Shown in pieces: positions 25,664-33,767 of a stretch of DNA of 64,000 bases. A program made the position numbers and the translations under genes. Each line of letters begins with the position of its first letter. The first letter of the stretch is position 1. A model generated the notes under the pieces. The model did not search any database. It had not been told where the DNA came from and was given only the letters and a program-made list of their open reading frames with translations. The stretch is from Embleya hyalina (GTDB lineage Bacteria; Actinomycetota; Actinomycetes; Streptomycetales; Streptomycetaceae), in the NCBI RefSeq assembly GCF_003967355.1, contig NZ_BIFH01000028.1:1-64000 (forward strand). Direction: 5' to 3'.

Positions 25664-25701
25664 GCGCGCCCGCGACGGGGCGGGCGGGCGCCCGGAGGGG
25701 C

Positions 25702-26541
25702 TCAGGTGAAGTCGGCGGCGTGTTCCTTCGCCCAGTCCCGGAAGTCGCGCGGCGGGGTGCCGGTGAGGTCCCGCACCGTGGTGGTGGGCACGGCCGGCTG
25801 CGGCGGGGCGTCGGCGCCCGCCAACAGCGCGTCCACCAGTGCGGGCGGGCGACCGTCGGCGAGCATCCGGGCCCGGGCGACGGCCGGCGGGACCGGCTCG
25901 AACCGCAGCGGACGGCCGATCGCCGCGCCGATCAGGGCCACCTGGTCGGCCCGCGTGAGTACGTCCGGGCCGGTCAGTACGTAGCCGGCGCCCGCGTGGC
26001 CGTCCTCGGTCAGCACCCGGACCGCCACCGCGGCGATGTCCCCCGGGTGCACCACCGGCTTGGCGGGCAGGTCGGGCCCGTGCACGACGCCCGTCTCGCG
26101 GATCTGGCCCGCCCAGCCCAGCGTGTTGCTCGCGATCGTCTCGGCGCGCAGGAAGGTCCACGTCGCACCGGACCCGGTGATCGTGCGCTCCAGATCGGCA
26201 TGCAGGGCGCCGATCGGGTCGTCCCGCCCGGCGAGCGCGTCGCGCACCCGCGACGAGGAGAGGTAGACGACCCGGTCGGTGTGCTCGGTGACCGCCGCCA
26301 GCACCTCGGGCGCACCCTCGGCGGTGAGGAAGGGCCAGACCAGGAACACCGATTCGACCCCGCTCAGCGCCGCGGCGAGGCCGGCCGGATCGGCCAGATC
26401 GCCGGCGACCACCTCGACGCCGGGCGGCAGGTCGGCGGTATCGGGACGCCGGACCAGCGCCCGTACCCCGACTCCCGCGGCGAGCAGTTCGGCCACCACG
26501 TGGCGGCCGACGTTGCCGGTTGCCCCCGTTACCAGAATCAT
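25702..26541 (-). CDS. NmrA-like NAD(P)-binding protein
   Basis: A 279-residue atypical short-chain dehydrogenase with a Rossmann start VTGATGNVGRHVVAELL (GxxGxxG) and the NmrA pattern ALVRRPDTADLPPGVEVVAGDL, then VFLVWPFL. No Tyr-x3-Lys active site is evident, fitting NmrA/HSCARG redox sensors or NAD(P)H:quinone-type reductases. The start at 26541 is fixed by the Rossmann strand beginning at residue 2; the longer ORF runs into the FBP gene in another frame. Confidence 0.92.
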   Translation of the reverse strand: MILVTGATGNVGRHVVAELLAAGVGVRALVRRPDTADLPPGVEVVAGDLADPAGLAAALSGVESVFLVWPFLTAEGAPEVLAAVTEHTDRVVYLSSSRVRDALAGRDDPIGALHADLERTITGSGATWTFLRAETIASNTLGWAGQIRETGVVHGPDLPAKPVVHPGDIAAVAVRVLTEDGHAGAGYVLTGPDVLTRADQVALIGAAIGRPLRFEPVPPAVARARMLADGRPPALVDALLAGADAPPQPAVPTTTVRDLTGTPPRDFRDWAKEHAADFT

Positions 26542-26648
26542 CCATCGTCCCTTTCGTGCCGTCGGGCGGAGGGAGGTGTGCCGCCCTCCGCCGTCGGACG
26601 CTCGCGCGACCGACGCGGACGAGAGGTCAAGCCCGGGTGCCGCGCGGC

Positions 26649-27143
26649 TTATTCCAGGACCTTGGCCAAGAACGCGGACAGGTTGTCCTTCGTGCGCTCG
26701 ATCTGCTCGGCCATGGTCAGCGATTCCTCGAACCGGCCGCCGGGGGCCGGCTTCTTCAAGCCTCGGACGTAGAGCGAGCAGGCCAGGTCGGTGCACATGT
26801 ACACGCCGACCGAGTTCCCGTCGCGGCCCGCTCGGCCGGTGCGGCGCGCGGTCATCAGCGAGACGCCGCTGCCCGGGTGTGTGGTCAGACACAACGAGCA
26901 CATGCTGCGGTGCAGGTAGCCGCGCCGCTGGGCGGGGAAGCGCAGGGTGACGCCGACGAGGTCGCCGGCGCGCTCGGTCACCAGATAGGTGCGATCCGGT
27001 GCGCCGGGATCGCCCCAGCCCAGGAAGTCCAGCTCGGCCCATGGGCGTTCGGCCAGGTCACGGGGCATCGGCAGGCGTTGCGCCTCGCCCTTGGAACAGT
27101 TGACGAACGACGTGCGGATGTCCTGCTCGGTCAGTGGGTTCAT
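26649..27143 (-). CDS. FBP treble-clef zinc-finger protein
   Basis: A 164-residue protein with the FBP domain (elongation-factor-G-binding/fibronectin-binding-like). The C-terminal half carries four cysteines in pairs, CSLC (about residue 92) and CTDLAC (about 130), which form a treble-clef zinc site. Related FusB proteins bind EF-G and confer fusidic acid tolerance, but actinobacterial FBP proteins lack functional data. It is divergent from a TetR gene, sharing a palindrome-bearing spacer. Confidence 0.9.
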   Translation of the reverse strand: MNPLTEQDIRTSFVNCSKGEAQRLPMPRDLAERPWAELDFLGWGDPGAPDRTYLVTERAGDLVGVTLRFPAQRRGYLHRSMCSLCLTTHPGSGVSLMTARRTGRAGRDGNSVGVYMCTDLACSLYVRGLKKPAPGGRFEESLTMAEQIERTKDNLSAFLAKVLE

Positions 27144-27150
27144 GCGGCGG

Positions 27151-27156
27151 AAACTA
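27151..27156 (-). promoter_or_regulatory. -10 hexamer TAGTTT, leaderless promoter of the FBP gene
   Basis: TAGTTT on the minus strand ends 7 nt before ATG 27143. The TetR palindrome lies immediately upstream of it. Confidence 0.5.
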
Positions 27157-27171
27157 ACAGTGCCTGTGTAG

Positions 27172-27189
27172 TCTAGGCAACTACCTAGA
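27172..27189. promoter_or_regulatory. Palindrome TCTAGG-N6-CCTAGA between FBP and tetR genes
   Basis: A perfect 6-bp dyad with a 6-bp centre, in an AT-richer divergent spacer, placed near the -35 position of the FBP promoter. It is the likely operator of the adjacent TetR, controlling both genes. Confidence 0.6.
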
Positions 27190-27242
27190 GGGACTAGGAA
27201 ACGCGGAGGGCGCGGTGGCCGGCGCCTCGACGGAGGTGGCGG

Positions 27243-27809
27243 GTGGCGCGCAAGGGGCTGACGGCGGAACGGGTGACCCGGGCCGCCGCGGATCTGGCGG
27301 ACGAGGTCGGCTTCGAGAACATCACCCTGACCGCGCTGGCGCGCGGCTTCGGAGTGAAGGACGCGAGCCTGTACTCCCATGTGCGCAACCTCCAGGAGCT
27401 GCGGGTGGGGGTCGCCCTGCTGGCCGCCGCCGAACTGGCCGATCGCATCGGCGCGGCGGTGGCCGGCCGGGCCGGACGCGACGCGCTGACGGCGTTCGCC
27501 CGGGCGTACCGCGACTTCGCCCTGGAACACCCCGGTCGCTACGCGGCCACCCAGGCGCGGATCGATCCGGCCCTGCTCGCCTGCTCCGACGGCCACCGGC
27601 GCAACGTCGACTACACCTACGCGATGTTGCGCGCCTACGGCCTGGAGGAACCGGATCTGACCGACGCGGGGCGGCTGTTGCGCAGCACCTTCCACGGTTT
27701 CGCGGTCCTGGAGGCCAATGGCGGGTTCGGCCACGTGCGCCCGCCGGGGGAGTCCTTCGAGCGGGCCGTGCGGGCGCTGCACGCGGCGCTGGAGCGCTGG
27801 CCCGACTGA
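27243..27809 (+). CDS. TetR-family regulator
   Basis: A 188-residue regulator: helix-turn-helix at about residues 8-55 (LTAERVTRAAADLADEVGF; LTALARGFGVKDASLYSHVRN), followed by a TetR_C_33/WHG-like ligand domain (LRSTFHGFAVLEANGGFG is its typical motif). GTG 27243 is preceded by GGAGGTGG. It is divergent from the FBP zinc-finger gene, its likely target. Confidence 0.94.
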   Translation: MARKGLTAERVTRAAADLADEVGFENITLTALARGFGVKDASLYSHVRNLQELRVGVALLAAAELADRIGAAVAGRAGRDALTAFARAYRDFALEHPGRYAATQARIDPALLACSDGHRRNVDYTYAMLRAYGLEEPDLTDAGRLLRSTFHGFAVLEANGGFGHVRPPGESFERAVRALHAALERWPD

Positions 27810-27899
27810 GCGCTTGCCGGCGCGCCCGGCGCGCGGTTCGATCATGGTGCCCGGCGACGGGTCGCCGGTCGGCGGCACCGGGTTCGAGGGAGGCGTGTG

Positions 27900-28436
27900 G
27901 TGACGAGGTACGTGGCGCTGTTGCGCGGGATCAACGTGGGCGGACACCGCAGGGTGCCGATGGCGGATCTGCGCCGGGTGCTGACGGGACTCGGCTTCAC
28001 CGAGGTCCGCACGCTGCTGCAGAGCGGGAACGCGGTCTTCGCGGCCGCCGAGCGGCCGACCGACGAACTCGTGACGACGATCGAGGCGGGTCTGGCGGCC
28101 GAGTTCGGTTTCGCGGTGGACGTGATGGTGCGCGACGACGCGGAGTGGCGGGCGGTGGTGGCGGCCAATCCGCTGGAGGTGCGCGATCCGGCGAAGCTCG
28201 CGGTGGCGTTCCTGCGCGCGCCGTTCGACCCGGCGGTGCTGGCCGGAGTCGATCCGGCCGACTACGCGCCGGAGGAGTTCAGCGCCGGCGGGCGCGAGTT
28301 GTACATGTACTTCCCGGACGGCCTCGGGAAGGCGCGGCTGACGCCGATCCTGTCCCGTCGGCTGGGCGACGGGGCGACCGTGCGCAACTGGAACACGGTG
28401 ACCAGGCTGCTCGCGCTGCTGGAACCGGCGACCTGA
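27900..28436 (+). CDS. DUF1697 family protein
   Basis: A 178-residue protein with the DUF1697 signature near the N-terminus, YVALLRGINVGGHRRVPMADL, then LQSGNAVF, and the C-terminal NWNTVTRL. Function is unknown. Two adjacent GTG codons (27897, 27900) could start it; the second is better spaced from GAGGGAGG. Confidence 0.94.
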   Translation: MTRYVALLRGINVGGHRRVPMADLRRVLTGLGFTEVRTLLQSGNAVFAAAERPTDELVTTIEAGLAAEFGFAVDVMVRDDAEWRAVVAANPLEVRDPAKLAVAFLRAPFDPAVLAGVDPADYAPEEFSAGGRELYMYFPDGLGKARLTPILSRRLGDGATVRNWNTVTRLLALLEPAT

Positions 28437-28445
28437 ACCGCCCGC

Positions 28446-28462
28446 CCCGGGTACCGGGGCAG
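28446..28462 (+). terminator. Stem-loop terminator after DUF1697
   Basis: GCCCCGG and CCGGGGC around a GTA loop, 9 nt after the stop codon. Confidence 0.5.
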
Positions 28463-28509
28463 CCGAAAAACGCGGTGTCGTCCGGATGGCGCGGGGCCAC
28501 CCGAAACCG

Positions 28510-28539
28510 TTGCACAATTTCGTGTGCACAGATTAGTGT
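28510..28539 (+). promoter_or_regulatory. Promoter of the ArsR-like gene: TTGCAC-N18-TAGTGT
   Basis: A -35-like TTGCAC at 28510-28515 and -10 TAGTGT at 28534-28539 sit 18 bp apart; TAGTGT ends 6 nt before ATG 28546, so the transcript is likely leaderless. Confidence 0.55.
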
Positions 28540-28544
28540 GCACA
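28523..28544. promoter_or_regulatory. Twin TGTGCACA palindromes (ArsR-type operator)
   Basis: TGTGCACA at 28523-28530 and 28537-28544, 14 bp apart start to start, straddle the -10 hexamer. Binding here would repress the regulator and probably the ABC exporter downstream. Confidence 0.6.
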
Positions 28545-28545
28545 C

Positions 28546-29160
28546 ATGGGAGCGACGCCGGAACGCCGCGAGGTCACCGAACTCGAAGCGCTGAAGGCAC
28601 TCGCCCATCCCCGGCGGCAACGGATCCTGCGACATCTGGAGGTGGAGGGTCCGGCCACCTCCGCCACGCTGGCCCGCTCCCTGGGCCTGAACACCGGCGC
28701 GACCAGCTACCACCTCCGGGAACTGGCCCGGCACGGCTTCGTGGAGGACTTCGACGACCACGAGGCGCACGGCCGGGAGCGGTGGTGGCGCGCCGTGCGT
28801 CGGGACCTGCGGTTCCCGCCGCGCGGCGAGCAGAGCGCCGAGGTCCGCCCGGTGGTCGACGAGATGACCCGCCTGGTCTTCGCCGCCGACCTCCAGGATT
28901 TCCTCGACGCGAACACCGCACCCGAGGCCGAGGACGAGACGGACATGCCCTACTCCCGCGGCATCATCCACGTCACCCCGGCCGAACTGGGCGAGTTCTT
29001 CGAGGAGTACATCGCCCTCCTGAACCGATACAAGCGCACCGGCCCGCTGCCCGACGGGGCACGGGCGGTACAGACCCGCCTCTTCACGTACCGGTCCCCG
29101 GTGACCGGGGCGGGAACGAACCTGCCCGGGACCGACGAGCCGGGGGCGGCCGAGTCCTGA
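28546..29160 (+). CDS. ArsR-like winged-helix regulator
   Basis: A 204-residue regulator with an N-terminal ArsR/HTH_20 winged helix (LEALKALAHPRRQRILRHL; LARSLGLNTGATSYHLREL) and a C-terminal helical domain with no metal-binding cysteines. The longer C-domain is typical of actinobacterial ArsR-like regulators beside MFS or ABC exporters. It is followed in the same direction by an FtsX-type ABC exporter 153 bp downstream. Confidence 0.94.
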   Translation: MGATPERREVTELEALKALAHPRRQRILRHLEVEGPATSATLARSLGLNTGATSYHLRELARHGFVEDFDDHEAHGRERWWRAVRRDLRFPPRGEQSAEVRPVVDEMTRLVFAADLQDFLDANTAPEAEDETDMPYSRGIIHVTPAELGEFFEEYIALLNRYKRTGPLPDGARAVQTRLFTYRSPVTGAGTNLPGTDEPGAAES

Positions 29161-29313
29161 GCGACCGGGCGCGTCCGCGACACCCCCGGCGACCCACCGC
29201 GTACCGGCCCGCCCGGCGCGGTCCGGGCCGTGTCCTCATTCCCGCGCGGGCGGCACCGGCGGCACGCGCACCACCACGATCCCCGACACCCGAGACAAGG
29301 GCGACGCCGCACC

Positions 29314-30066
29314 ATGAGTTCCCACCAGCAGATACCCGAAGCCGTGTCCCTGATCGGAGTCGGACGCGTGCACGGCAAGGGCACCGCGGCCGTCACCGCG
29401 CTGAGCGACGTCACCGTCGGCATCCATCGCGGCAGCTTCACCGCGGTCATGGGCCCCTCGGGCTCCGGGAAGAGCACGTTCCTGCAATGTGCGGCCGGGC
29501 TGGACCGGCCGACCAGCGGCACCGTGCGGCTCGGCGAGACCGACCTGTCCGGACTGAACGAGACCGGCCTGACCGAACTGCGCCGCGAACGTATCGGCTT
29601 CGTCTTCCAGGCGTTCAACCTGATGCCCTCGCTGACCGTGCTGGAGAACATCACGCTGCCGCTGCGCCTGGCCGGCCGCAAGGCGGACCGCGAGTGGCTC
29701 GCCGAGATCGTCCGGCGGGTGGGCCTGACCGGGCGCACCGAACACCGCCCGGCCGAGTTGTCCGGCGGCCAGCAGCAGCGCGTCGCGATCGCCCGCGCGC
29801 TGGTCACCCGGCCCGAGGTGGTCTTCGCCGACGAACCCACCGGCGCGCTGGACACGGTCACCGCCAAGGAGGTGCTGGTCCTGCTCCGCGACACCGTGGA
29901 CACGATGGGGCAGACCGTGGTGATGGTCACCCACGACCCGGTCGCCGCCTCCTACGCCGACGAGGTGCTGTTCCTCGCCGACGGCCGGATCACCGACCGG
30001 CTCGCCGGAGCGAGCGCCGAGCGGATCGCGGACCGGATGACCCACCTGGGCGCGTGGGCCGCCTGA
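29314..30066 (+). CDS. ABC transporter ATP-binding protein (LolD/MacB type)
   Basis: A 250-residue ATPase: Walker A GPSGSGKST (about residue 47), Q-loop in FVFQAFNLMPSLTVLEN, signature LSGGQQQR, Walker B VVFADEPTGALD and the H-loop in VMVTHDP. It energises the adjacent FtsX-like permease, whose start codon overlaps its stop by one base (TGATG). Confidence 0.97.
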   Translation: MSSHQQIPEAVSLIGVGRVHGKGTAAVTALSDVTVGIHRGSFTAVMGPSGSGKSTFLQCAAGLDRPTSGTVRLGETDLSGLNETGLTELRRERIGFVFQAFNLMPSLTVLENITLPLRLAGRKADREWLAEIVRRVGLTGRTEHRPAELSGGQQQRVAIARALVTRPEVVFADEPTGALDTVTAKEVLVLLRDTVDTMGQTVVMVTHDPVAASYADEVLFLADGRITDRLAGASAERIADRMTHLGAWAA

Positions 30067-32603
30067 TGCTCTTCCTCGCCCTGCGTACGCTGCGCGCCCG
30101 AAAAGGCGGCTTCGTCGGCGCGTTCGTCGCGCTGATCTGCGCCGCCGCCCTGGTCACCGCGTGTGGCGCGCTCCTGGAGACCGGCCTGCGCGGCGACATC
30201 CGCATCGAACGCTACGCCGCCACCGACACCGTGGTCACCGCCGACCAGAACCTGCACTGGACCAAGCACAAGAAGGGCAAGACCAAGGTCAAATCCAAGC
30301 CGCTGACCGAGCACGCCTGGCTGGACGGCGCCGCCGTGGACCGGCTGCGCACGATCCCCGGCGTGGAGGTGGTGCCCGAACTGACCTTCTCCGCCCACGT
30401 GCTCACCGCCGGCGGCCGGGCCCTGGACACCGACGACAACGCGTGGGGGCACGCGTGGGAGTCGGCCCGGCTGACCCCGTTCGGGCTGCGCGCGGGTCGC
30501 GCCCCGGCGGCGGCCGGCGAGATCGTGCTGGACGCGGACCTGGCCCGGCGGGCCCGGGTCGAGGTCGGCGGCACGGTCACCGTGCAGGCCGGACAGGCCC
30601 CCGGCACCTATCGAGTGGTGGGCGTCGCGACGCCGCCCGGTCGGGACGCGCTGGCCCGGCAGGCCACCGTGTTCTTCGGCGCAGAGGACGCCCGGCGGCT
30701 GGCCGGACACCCCGGACAGGTCGCGGCGGTGGGCCTGTTCCCCGCCCCCGGCGCGGACCCGGGCGCCGTGCGCAAGGCCGCGAGGACGGCCCTCGCGGGG
30801 ACCGGGGCGCAGGTACGGACCGGTACCGATCGCGGCCCCGCGGAGTTCCCGGCGGCGGCCAAGGCCCGGGTCACCCTGATCAGCCTCGGCGGCGCGCTCG
30901 GCGGTACCTCGCTCCTGGTGGCCGTCCTGGTCGTGGTGGGCACGTTCGCGTTGTCCGTCCAGCAGCGTCGGCGGGAGATCGCGCTGCTGCGCGCGATCGG
31001 CGCGACGCCCCGGCAGATCCGGCGCATGGTGGGTCGCGAGGCGCTGGTGGTCGGTCTGCTCGCGGGCGCGCTCGGCGCGTTCGCCGGACTCGGCCTGGCC
31101 CGTTGGCTGCACGGGCGGTTCGTCGCGTTCGGCGCGATGCCGGACACGCTGGAATTGCGGCTCGGCCCGTTCCCGCCGATCGGCGCGGCGTTGCTGACCC
31201 TGGTCGCGGCCTGGACCGCGGCCCGGGTGTCGGTCCGGCGCGCGGCGCGGGTGCGACCCACCGAGGCCCTGGCCGACGCGGCGATCGAACGGCCCCGGGT
31301 GGGCGTCGGGCGACTGATCGGGGGGCTGATCGCGGCGGCCGGCTACGCCGTGCTGCTGCTGGTGCTCAGCGGGCTGGACACCGAGCCCAAGTCCACCCCC
31401 GTCACCTTCCTCACGGTGATCCTGGCCGCCGTCGCGATCGCGCTGCTCGGTCCGATCGTGGCCCGCGCGGCGACCGCCGTGTTCGGCGCGGTGGTCGGGC
31501 GCCTGTCGCCGGTGAGCGGATTCCTGGCCGCGCGCAACGCCCGGGCCGCGGCCGAGCGGGTGGCCGCCGTGGTCACCCCGCTGAGCCTGGCGGTGGCGAT
31601 GGCCTCCACGATCCTGTTCACCCAGACCACCGCGAGCCACGCCGCGCAGGAGCAGGCGAAGTCCGGCACGTTGGCGTCCTACACGCTGGCCGCCGGCCCC
31701 GGGGTACCCGGCCGGGCGGCCGAGGCGGCGCGCGCGGTGCCCGGGGTCGAGGCGGTCACCGAGGTGCTGCACACGCTCGTGCGGGCCGGTCAGGACAAGT
31801 TCCCCGCCCAGGGCGTCACGCCCGAGGGCCTGGAGCGCACGCTCGACTTGAAGACGAGGTCCGGCTCGTTGGCGGCGATGACCGACACGACGATCGCGGT
31901 GAGCGACCTGGCCGCCAGGACCAAGGGGGTCGGGGTCGGCGAAGACCTCGAGGTCACCATGGGCGACGGCGTGGTGGTCACGCTCGAGGTGGTCGCGGTC
32001 TACGAACGCGGCCTCGGCTTCGGCGACCTGACCCTGCCGTACGCGGTGACGGCGGCGCACGTGGACCGGCCGGCCGCCGCGGCGGTGCTGATCTCCGGGA
32101 CACCCGCGTTGTCCCGGGAGCCGCTGCGGCACGCGATCGCCGACTTCCCCGGGGTCCGGGTGCTCGACCGCGGCGAGGTCGAGCAGGCCCGGCGGGACCA
32201 GGCCGGCACCCAGGCCCAGGTCAACTATGTCGCGATGGGGCTGATCATCGCGTTCACCGGGATCGCCGTGGTGAACACGCTGGTGATGGCCACCTCGGCC
32301 CGGCGGCGCGAGTTCGCGCTGCTGCGCCTGGTGGGCACCACGCGCCGACAGGTGATGCGGATGTTGCGCTGGGAGACCGGGGCGGTGGTGTTGCTCGCCA
32401 CCGGACTGGGCTCGCTGGTCGCCTACGCGACGCTGACCGCGTACAGCATGGGCATGACCAAGAGCGCGTCGCCGTACGCGCCGCCGTTGACCTACGCGAC
32501 CGTGGTGGTCGTGGCGGCGGTGTTGGCGCTGTTGTCGACGGTGGTGCCGGCGCGGGTCGCGCTGCGCGGGAACCCGGCGGACACGATGGGGCTGCGCGAC
32601 TGA
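30066..32603 (+). CDS. FtsX/MacB-type ABC permease
   Basis: An 845-residue permease with two FtsX domains. Layout: N-terminal helix (about 17-38), a large extracytoplasmic domain, three helices of FtsX 1 (about 275-400), two further helices, a second external domain, and FtsX 2 at the C-terminus. A Lys-rich patch (about residues 68-80, HWTKHKKGKTKVKSK) is unusual in the first external loop. Such exporters move peptides, lipids or antibiotics and work by mechanotransmission. It forms an operon with the ATPase, probably under the ArsR-like regulator. Confidence 0.96.
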   Translation: MLFLALRTLRARKGGFVGAFVALICAAALVTACGALLETGLRGDIRIERYAATDTVVTADQNLHWTKHKKGKTKVKSKPLTEHAWLDGAAVDRLRTIPGVEVVPELTFSAHVLTAGGRALDTDDNAWGHAWESARLTPFGLRAGRAPAAAGEIVLDADLARRARVEVGGTVTVQAGQAPGTYRVVGVATPPGRDALARQATVFFGAEDARRLAGHPGQVAAVGLFPAPGADPGAVRKAARTALAGTGAQVRTGTDRGPAEFPAAAKARVTLISLGGALGGTSLLVAVLVVVGTFALSVQQRRREIALLRAIGATPRQIRRMVGREALVVGLLAGALGAFAGLGLARWLHGRFVAFGAMPDTLELRLGPFPPIGAALLTLVAAWTAARVSVRRAARVRPTEALADAAIERPRVGVGRLIGGLIAAAGYAVLLLVLSGLDTEPKSTPVTFLTVILAAVAIALLGPIVARAATAVFGAVVGRLSPVSGFLAARNARAAAERVAAVVTPLSLAVAMASTILFTQTTASHAAQEQAKSGTLASYTLAAGPGVPGRAAEAARAVPGVEAVTEVLHTLVRAGQDKFPAQGVTPEGLERTLDLKTRSGSLAAMTDTTIAVSDLAARTKGVGVGEDLEVTMGDGVVVTLEVVAVYERGLGFGDLTLPYAVTAAHVDRPAAAAVLISGTPALSREPLRHAIADFPGVRVLDRGEVEQARRDQAGTQAQVNYVAMGLIIAFTGIAVVNTLVMATSARRREFALLRLVGTTRRQVMRMLRWETGAVVLLATGLGSLVAYATLTAYSMGMTKSASPYAPPLTYATVVVVAAVLALLSTVVPARVALRGNPADTMGLRD

Positions 32604-32621
32604 TCGTCGCGTGAACGGGGG

Positions 32622-32657
32622 AACGCCGGCCGGGCCACGGGTGGCCCGGCCGGCGTT
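32622..32657 (+). terminator. Strong terminator after the ABC exporter
   Basis: A perfect 17-bp inverted repeat (arms 32622-32638 and 32641-32657) with a 2-nt GG loop begins 18 nt after the permease stop. It is the strongest hairpin I found in the window; no T-tract. Confidence 0.85.
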
Positions 32658-32697
32658 GTGTCGTGGGGAGTCGGGTCGATCGGGTGGACCGGATGAA

Positions 32698-33035
32698 TCA
32701 GACGGTGGTCGGGGCGAGTTCGGCGATCACCGCCTCGGCGGCGGCCGGGATGTCGCCGTCGTGCGCTCGGGCCGGGCACCGGCTCGGTCGCGTTGTAGCC
32801 GCTGATCGCGCCGATCAGCGCGAGCCGGGCGCCGACCTTCACGTTGCCGATCGCCGCCTCGAGATGGTCGCCGCCGACGTGGTCCAGGTAGACGTCGATG
32901 CCCTCGGGCGCGGCCTGGGCCAACTGCTCGGCGATCGCACCGGCCCGGTAGTCGAGCGCGACGTCGTAGCCGAAGTCGGCGCGCAGCCGGGCGGCCTTGG
33001 CCGGGGCCGCCGGCCGGGCCGATCACCTTCGCCTC
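32698..33035 (-). pseudogene. Truncated, frameshifted NADP-dependent oxidoreductase
   Basis: The remnant of a medium-chain (PTGR/quinone-reductase-like) dehydrogenase C-terminus. AKVIGPAGG lies in one frame, then KAARLRADFGYDVALDYRAG and IDVYLDHVGGDHLEAAIGNV (the NADP-binding part) in another, then DGDIPAAAEAVIAELAPTTV and stop TGA at 32698-32700 in a third. Everything upstream of about 33035 is missing, replaced exactly by a 26-bp repeat array. At least two frameshifts plus a 5' deletion rule out function. Confidence 0.85.
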
Positions 33036-33240
33036 ATGCGCCGGCGGGGCTGTTTCGCCTCATGCGCCGGCGGGGCTGGTTGGCCTCAAGCGCCGGCCGG
33101 GCTGTTTCGCCTCAAGCGCCGGCGGGGCTGGTTCGCCTCAAACGCCGGCGGGGCTGGTTGCCTCAAGCGCCGGCCGGGCTGGTTCGCCTCATGGGCCGGC
33201 CGGGTTGGGTGGTCTCGGCGTCGGCTGGGCTGGTTGGCCT
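33031..33240 (+). repeat. 26-bp tandem repeat array, seven clear units
   Basis: Units begin GCCTCA at 33031, 33057, 33083, 33109, 33135, 33160 and 33186 (one is 25 bp), with one or two decayed units to about 33240. The consensus contains GCCTCAAGCGCCGGCGGGGC and ends TGGTTC; variants are A/T at position 7-8 and CGGG/CCGG. The repeat is non-coding (period not divisible by 3), has no unique spacers, and resembles the dispersed GC-rich intergenic word common in Streptomyces genomes, here arranged head to tail. Confidence 0.9.
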
Positions 33241-33321
33241 TGTGGTGGCGCCGGGTCGCTCGCGTGGGTTGGGGTGGGGTTGAATGGCGGGTCTTGTCGG
33301 TTGGGTCGGGAGGGGTTCGGC

Positions 33322-33678
33322 GTGGAGGTTTGGCTCAATCCCGCGTGCTCGAAGTGTCGGGCCGCCGTGGATCTGTTGGACGCGGAAGGTGCCTCCTACA
33401 CCGTGCGGCGGTACCTGGAGGAGCCGCCGTCCGGGGCGGGGATCGAGGCGGTGCTCGGGCGCTTGGGGCTGGAGCCGTGGGACTTCACCCGCCTCGGGGA
33501 GGCGGTCGCCGCGGAGCTCGGCATCGCCGACTGGGGGCGGGAGGCCGGGGATCGTGCGCGTTGGGTCGCGGCGCTGGCGGCGCATCCGGTGTTGATCCAG
33601 CGGCCGATCATCACGGCCGACGACGGTCACGCGGTGGTGGGACGCAGCCCCGAGGCGGTGCGCTCCGTTCTCGGGTGA
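33322..33678 (+). CDS. ArsC/Spx-family arsenate reductase-like protein
   Basis: A 118-residue thioredoxin-fold protein of the ArsC family: WLNPACSKCRAAVDLL (active Cys with CxxC), RRYLEEPPS, and the C-terminal LIQRPIITADDGHAVVGR. True ArsC needs the Cys and basic residues seen here; the second cysteine in the motif is more Spx-like. GTG 33322 is preceded by GGGAGGGG; the longer ORF runs into the repeat array and is rejected. No arsenic genes adjoin it. Confidence 0.92.
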   Translation: MEVWLNPACSKCRAAVDLLDAEGASYTVRRYLEEPPSGAGIEAVLGRLGLEPWDFTRLGEAVAAELGIADWGREAGDRARWVAALAAHPVLIQRPIITADDGHAVVGRSPEAVRSVLG

Positions 33679-33755
33679 GCGCGGGCGCTCGTCGGAGCGG
33701 GTGGAAAATCGGGAGACATTTGTCCGATTTGAGATGATTTGTGGTGATCGCGTCA

Positions 33756-33761
33756 TAACGT
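33756..33761 (+). promoter_or_regulatory. -10 hexamer TAACGT, leaderless promoter of the mrp operon
   Basis: TAACGT, then 6 nt (AGCGCC), then ATG 33768. The 60 bp upstream are AT-richer than average. Confidence 0.55.
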
Positions 33762-33767
33762 AGCGCC

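Noticed and set aside
28524-32603. 1359-residue ORF covering the ArsR-like and ABC genes
   Set aside because: It is an open shadow frame in GC-rich DNA that includes real frames only from 30066; the ArsR-like and ATPase proteins lie in other frames with clear domains and starts.
33031-33240. CRISPR array
   Set aside because: The units follow each other directly with no unique 30-40 bp spacers and no cas genes are present; it is a simple tandem repeat.
33205-33321. N-terminal extension of the ArsC-like protein
   Set aside because: The extra 39 residues are translated tandem repeat; GTG 33322 has a good Shine-Dalgarno.
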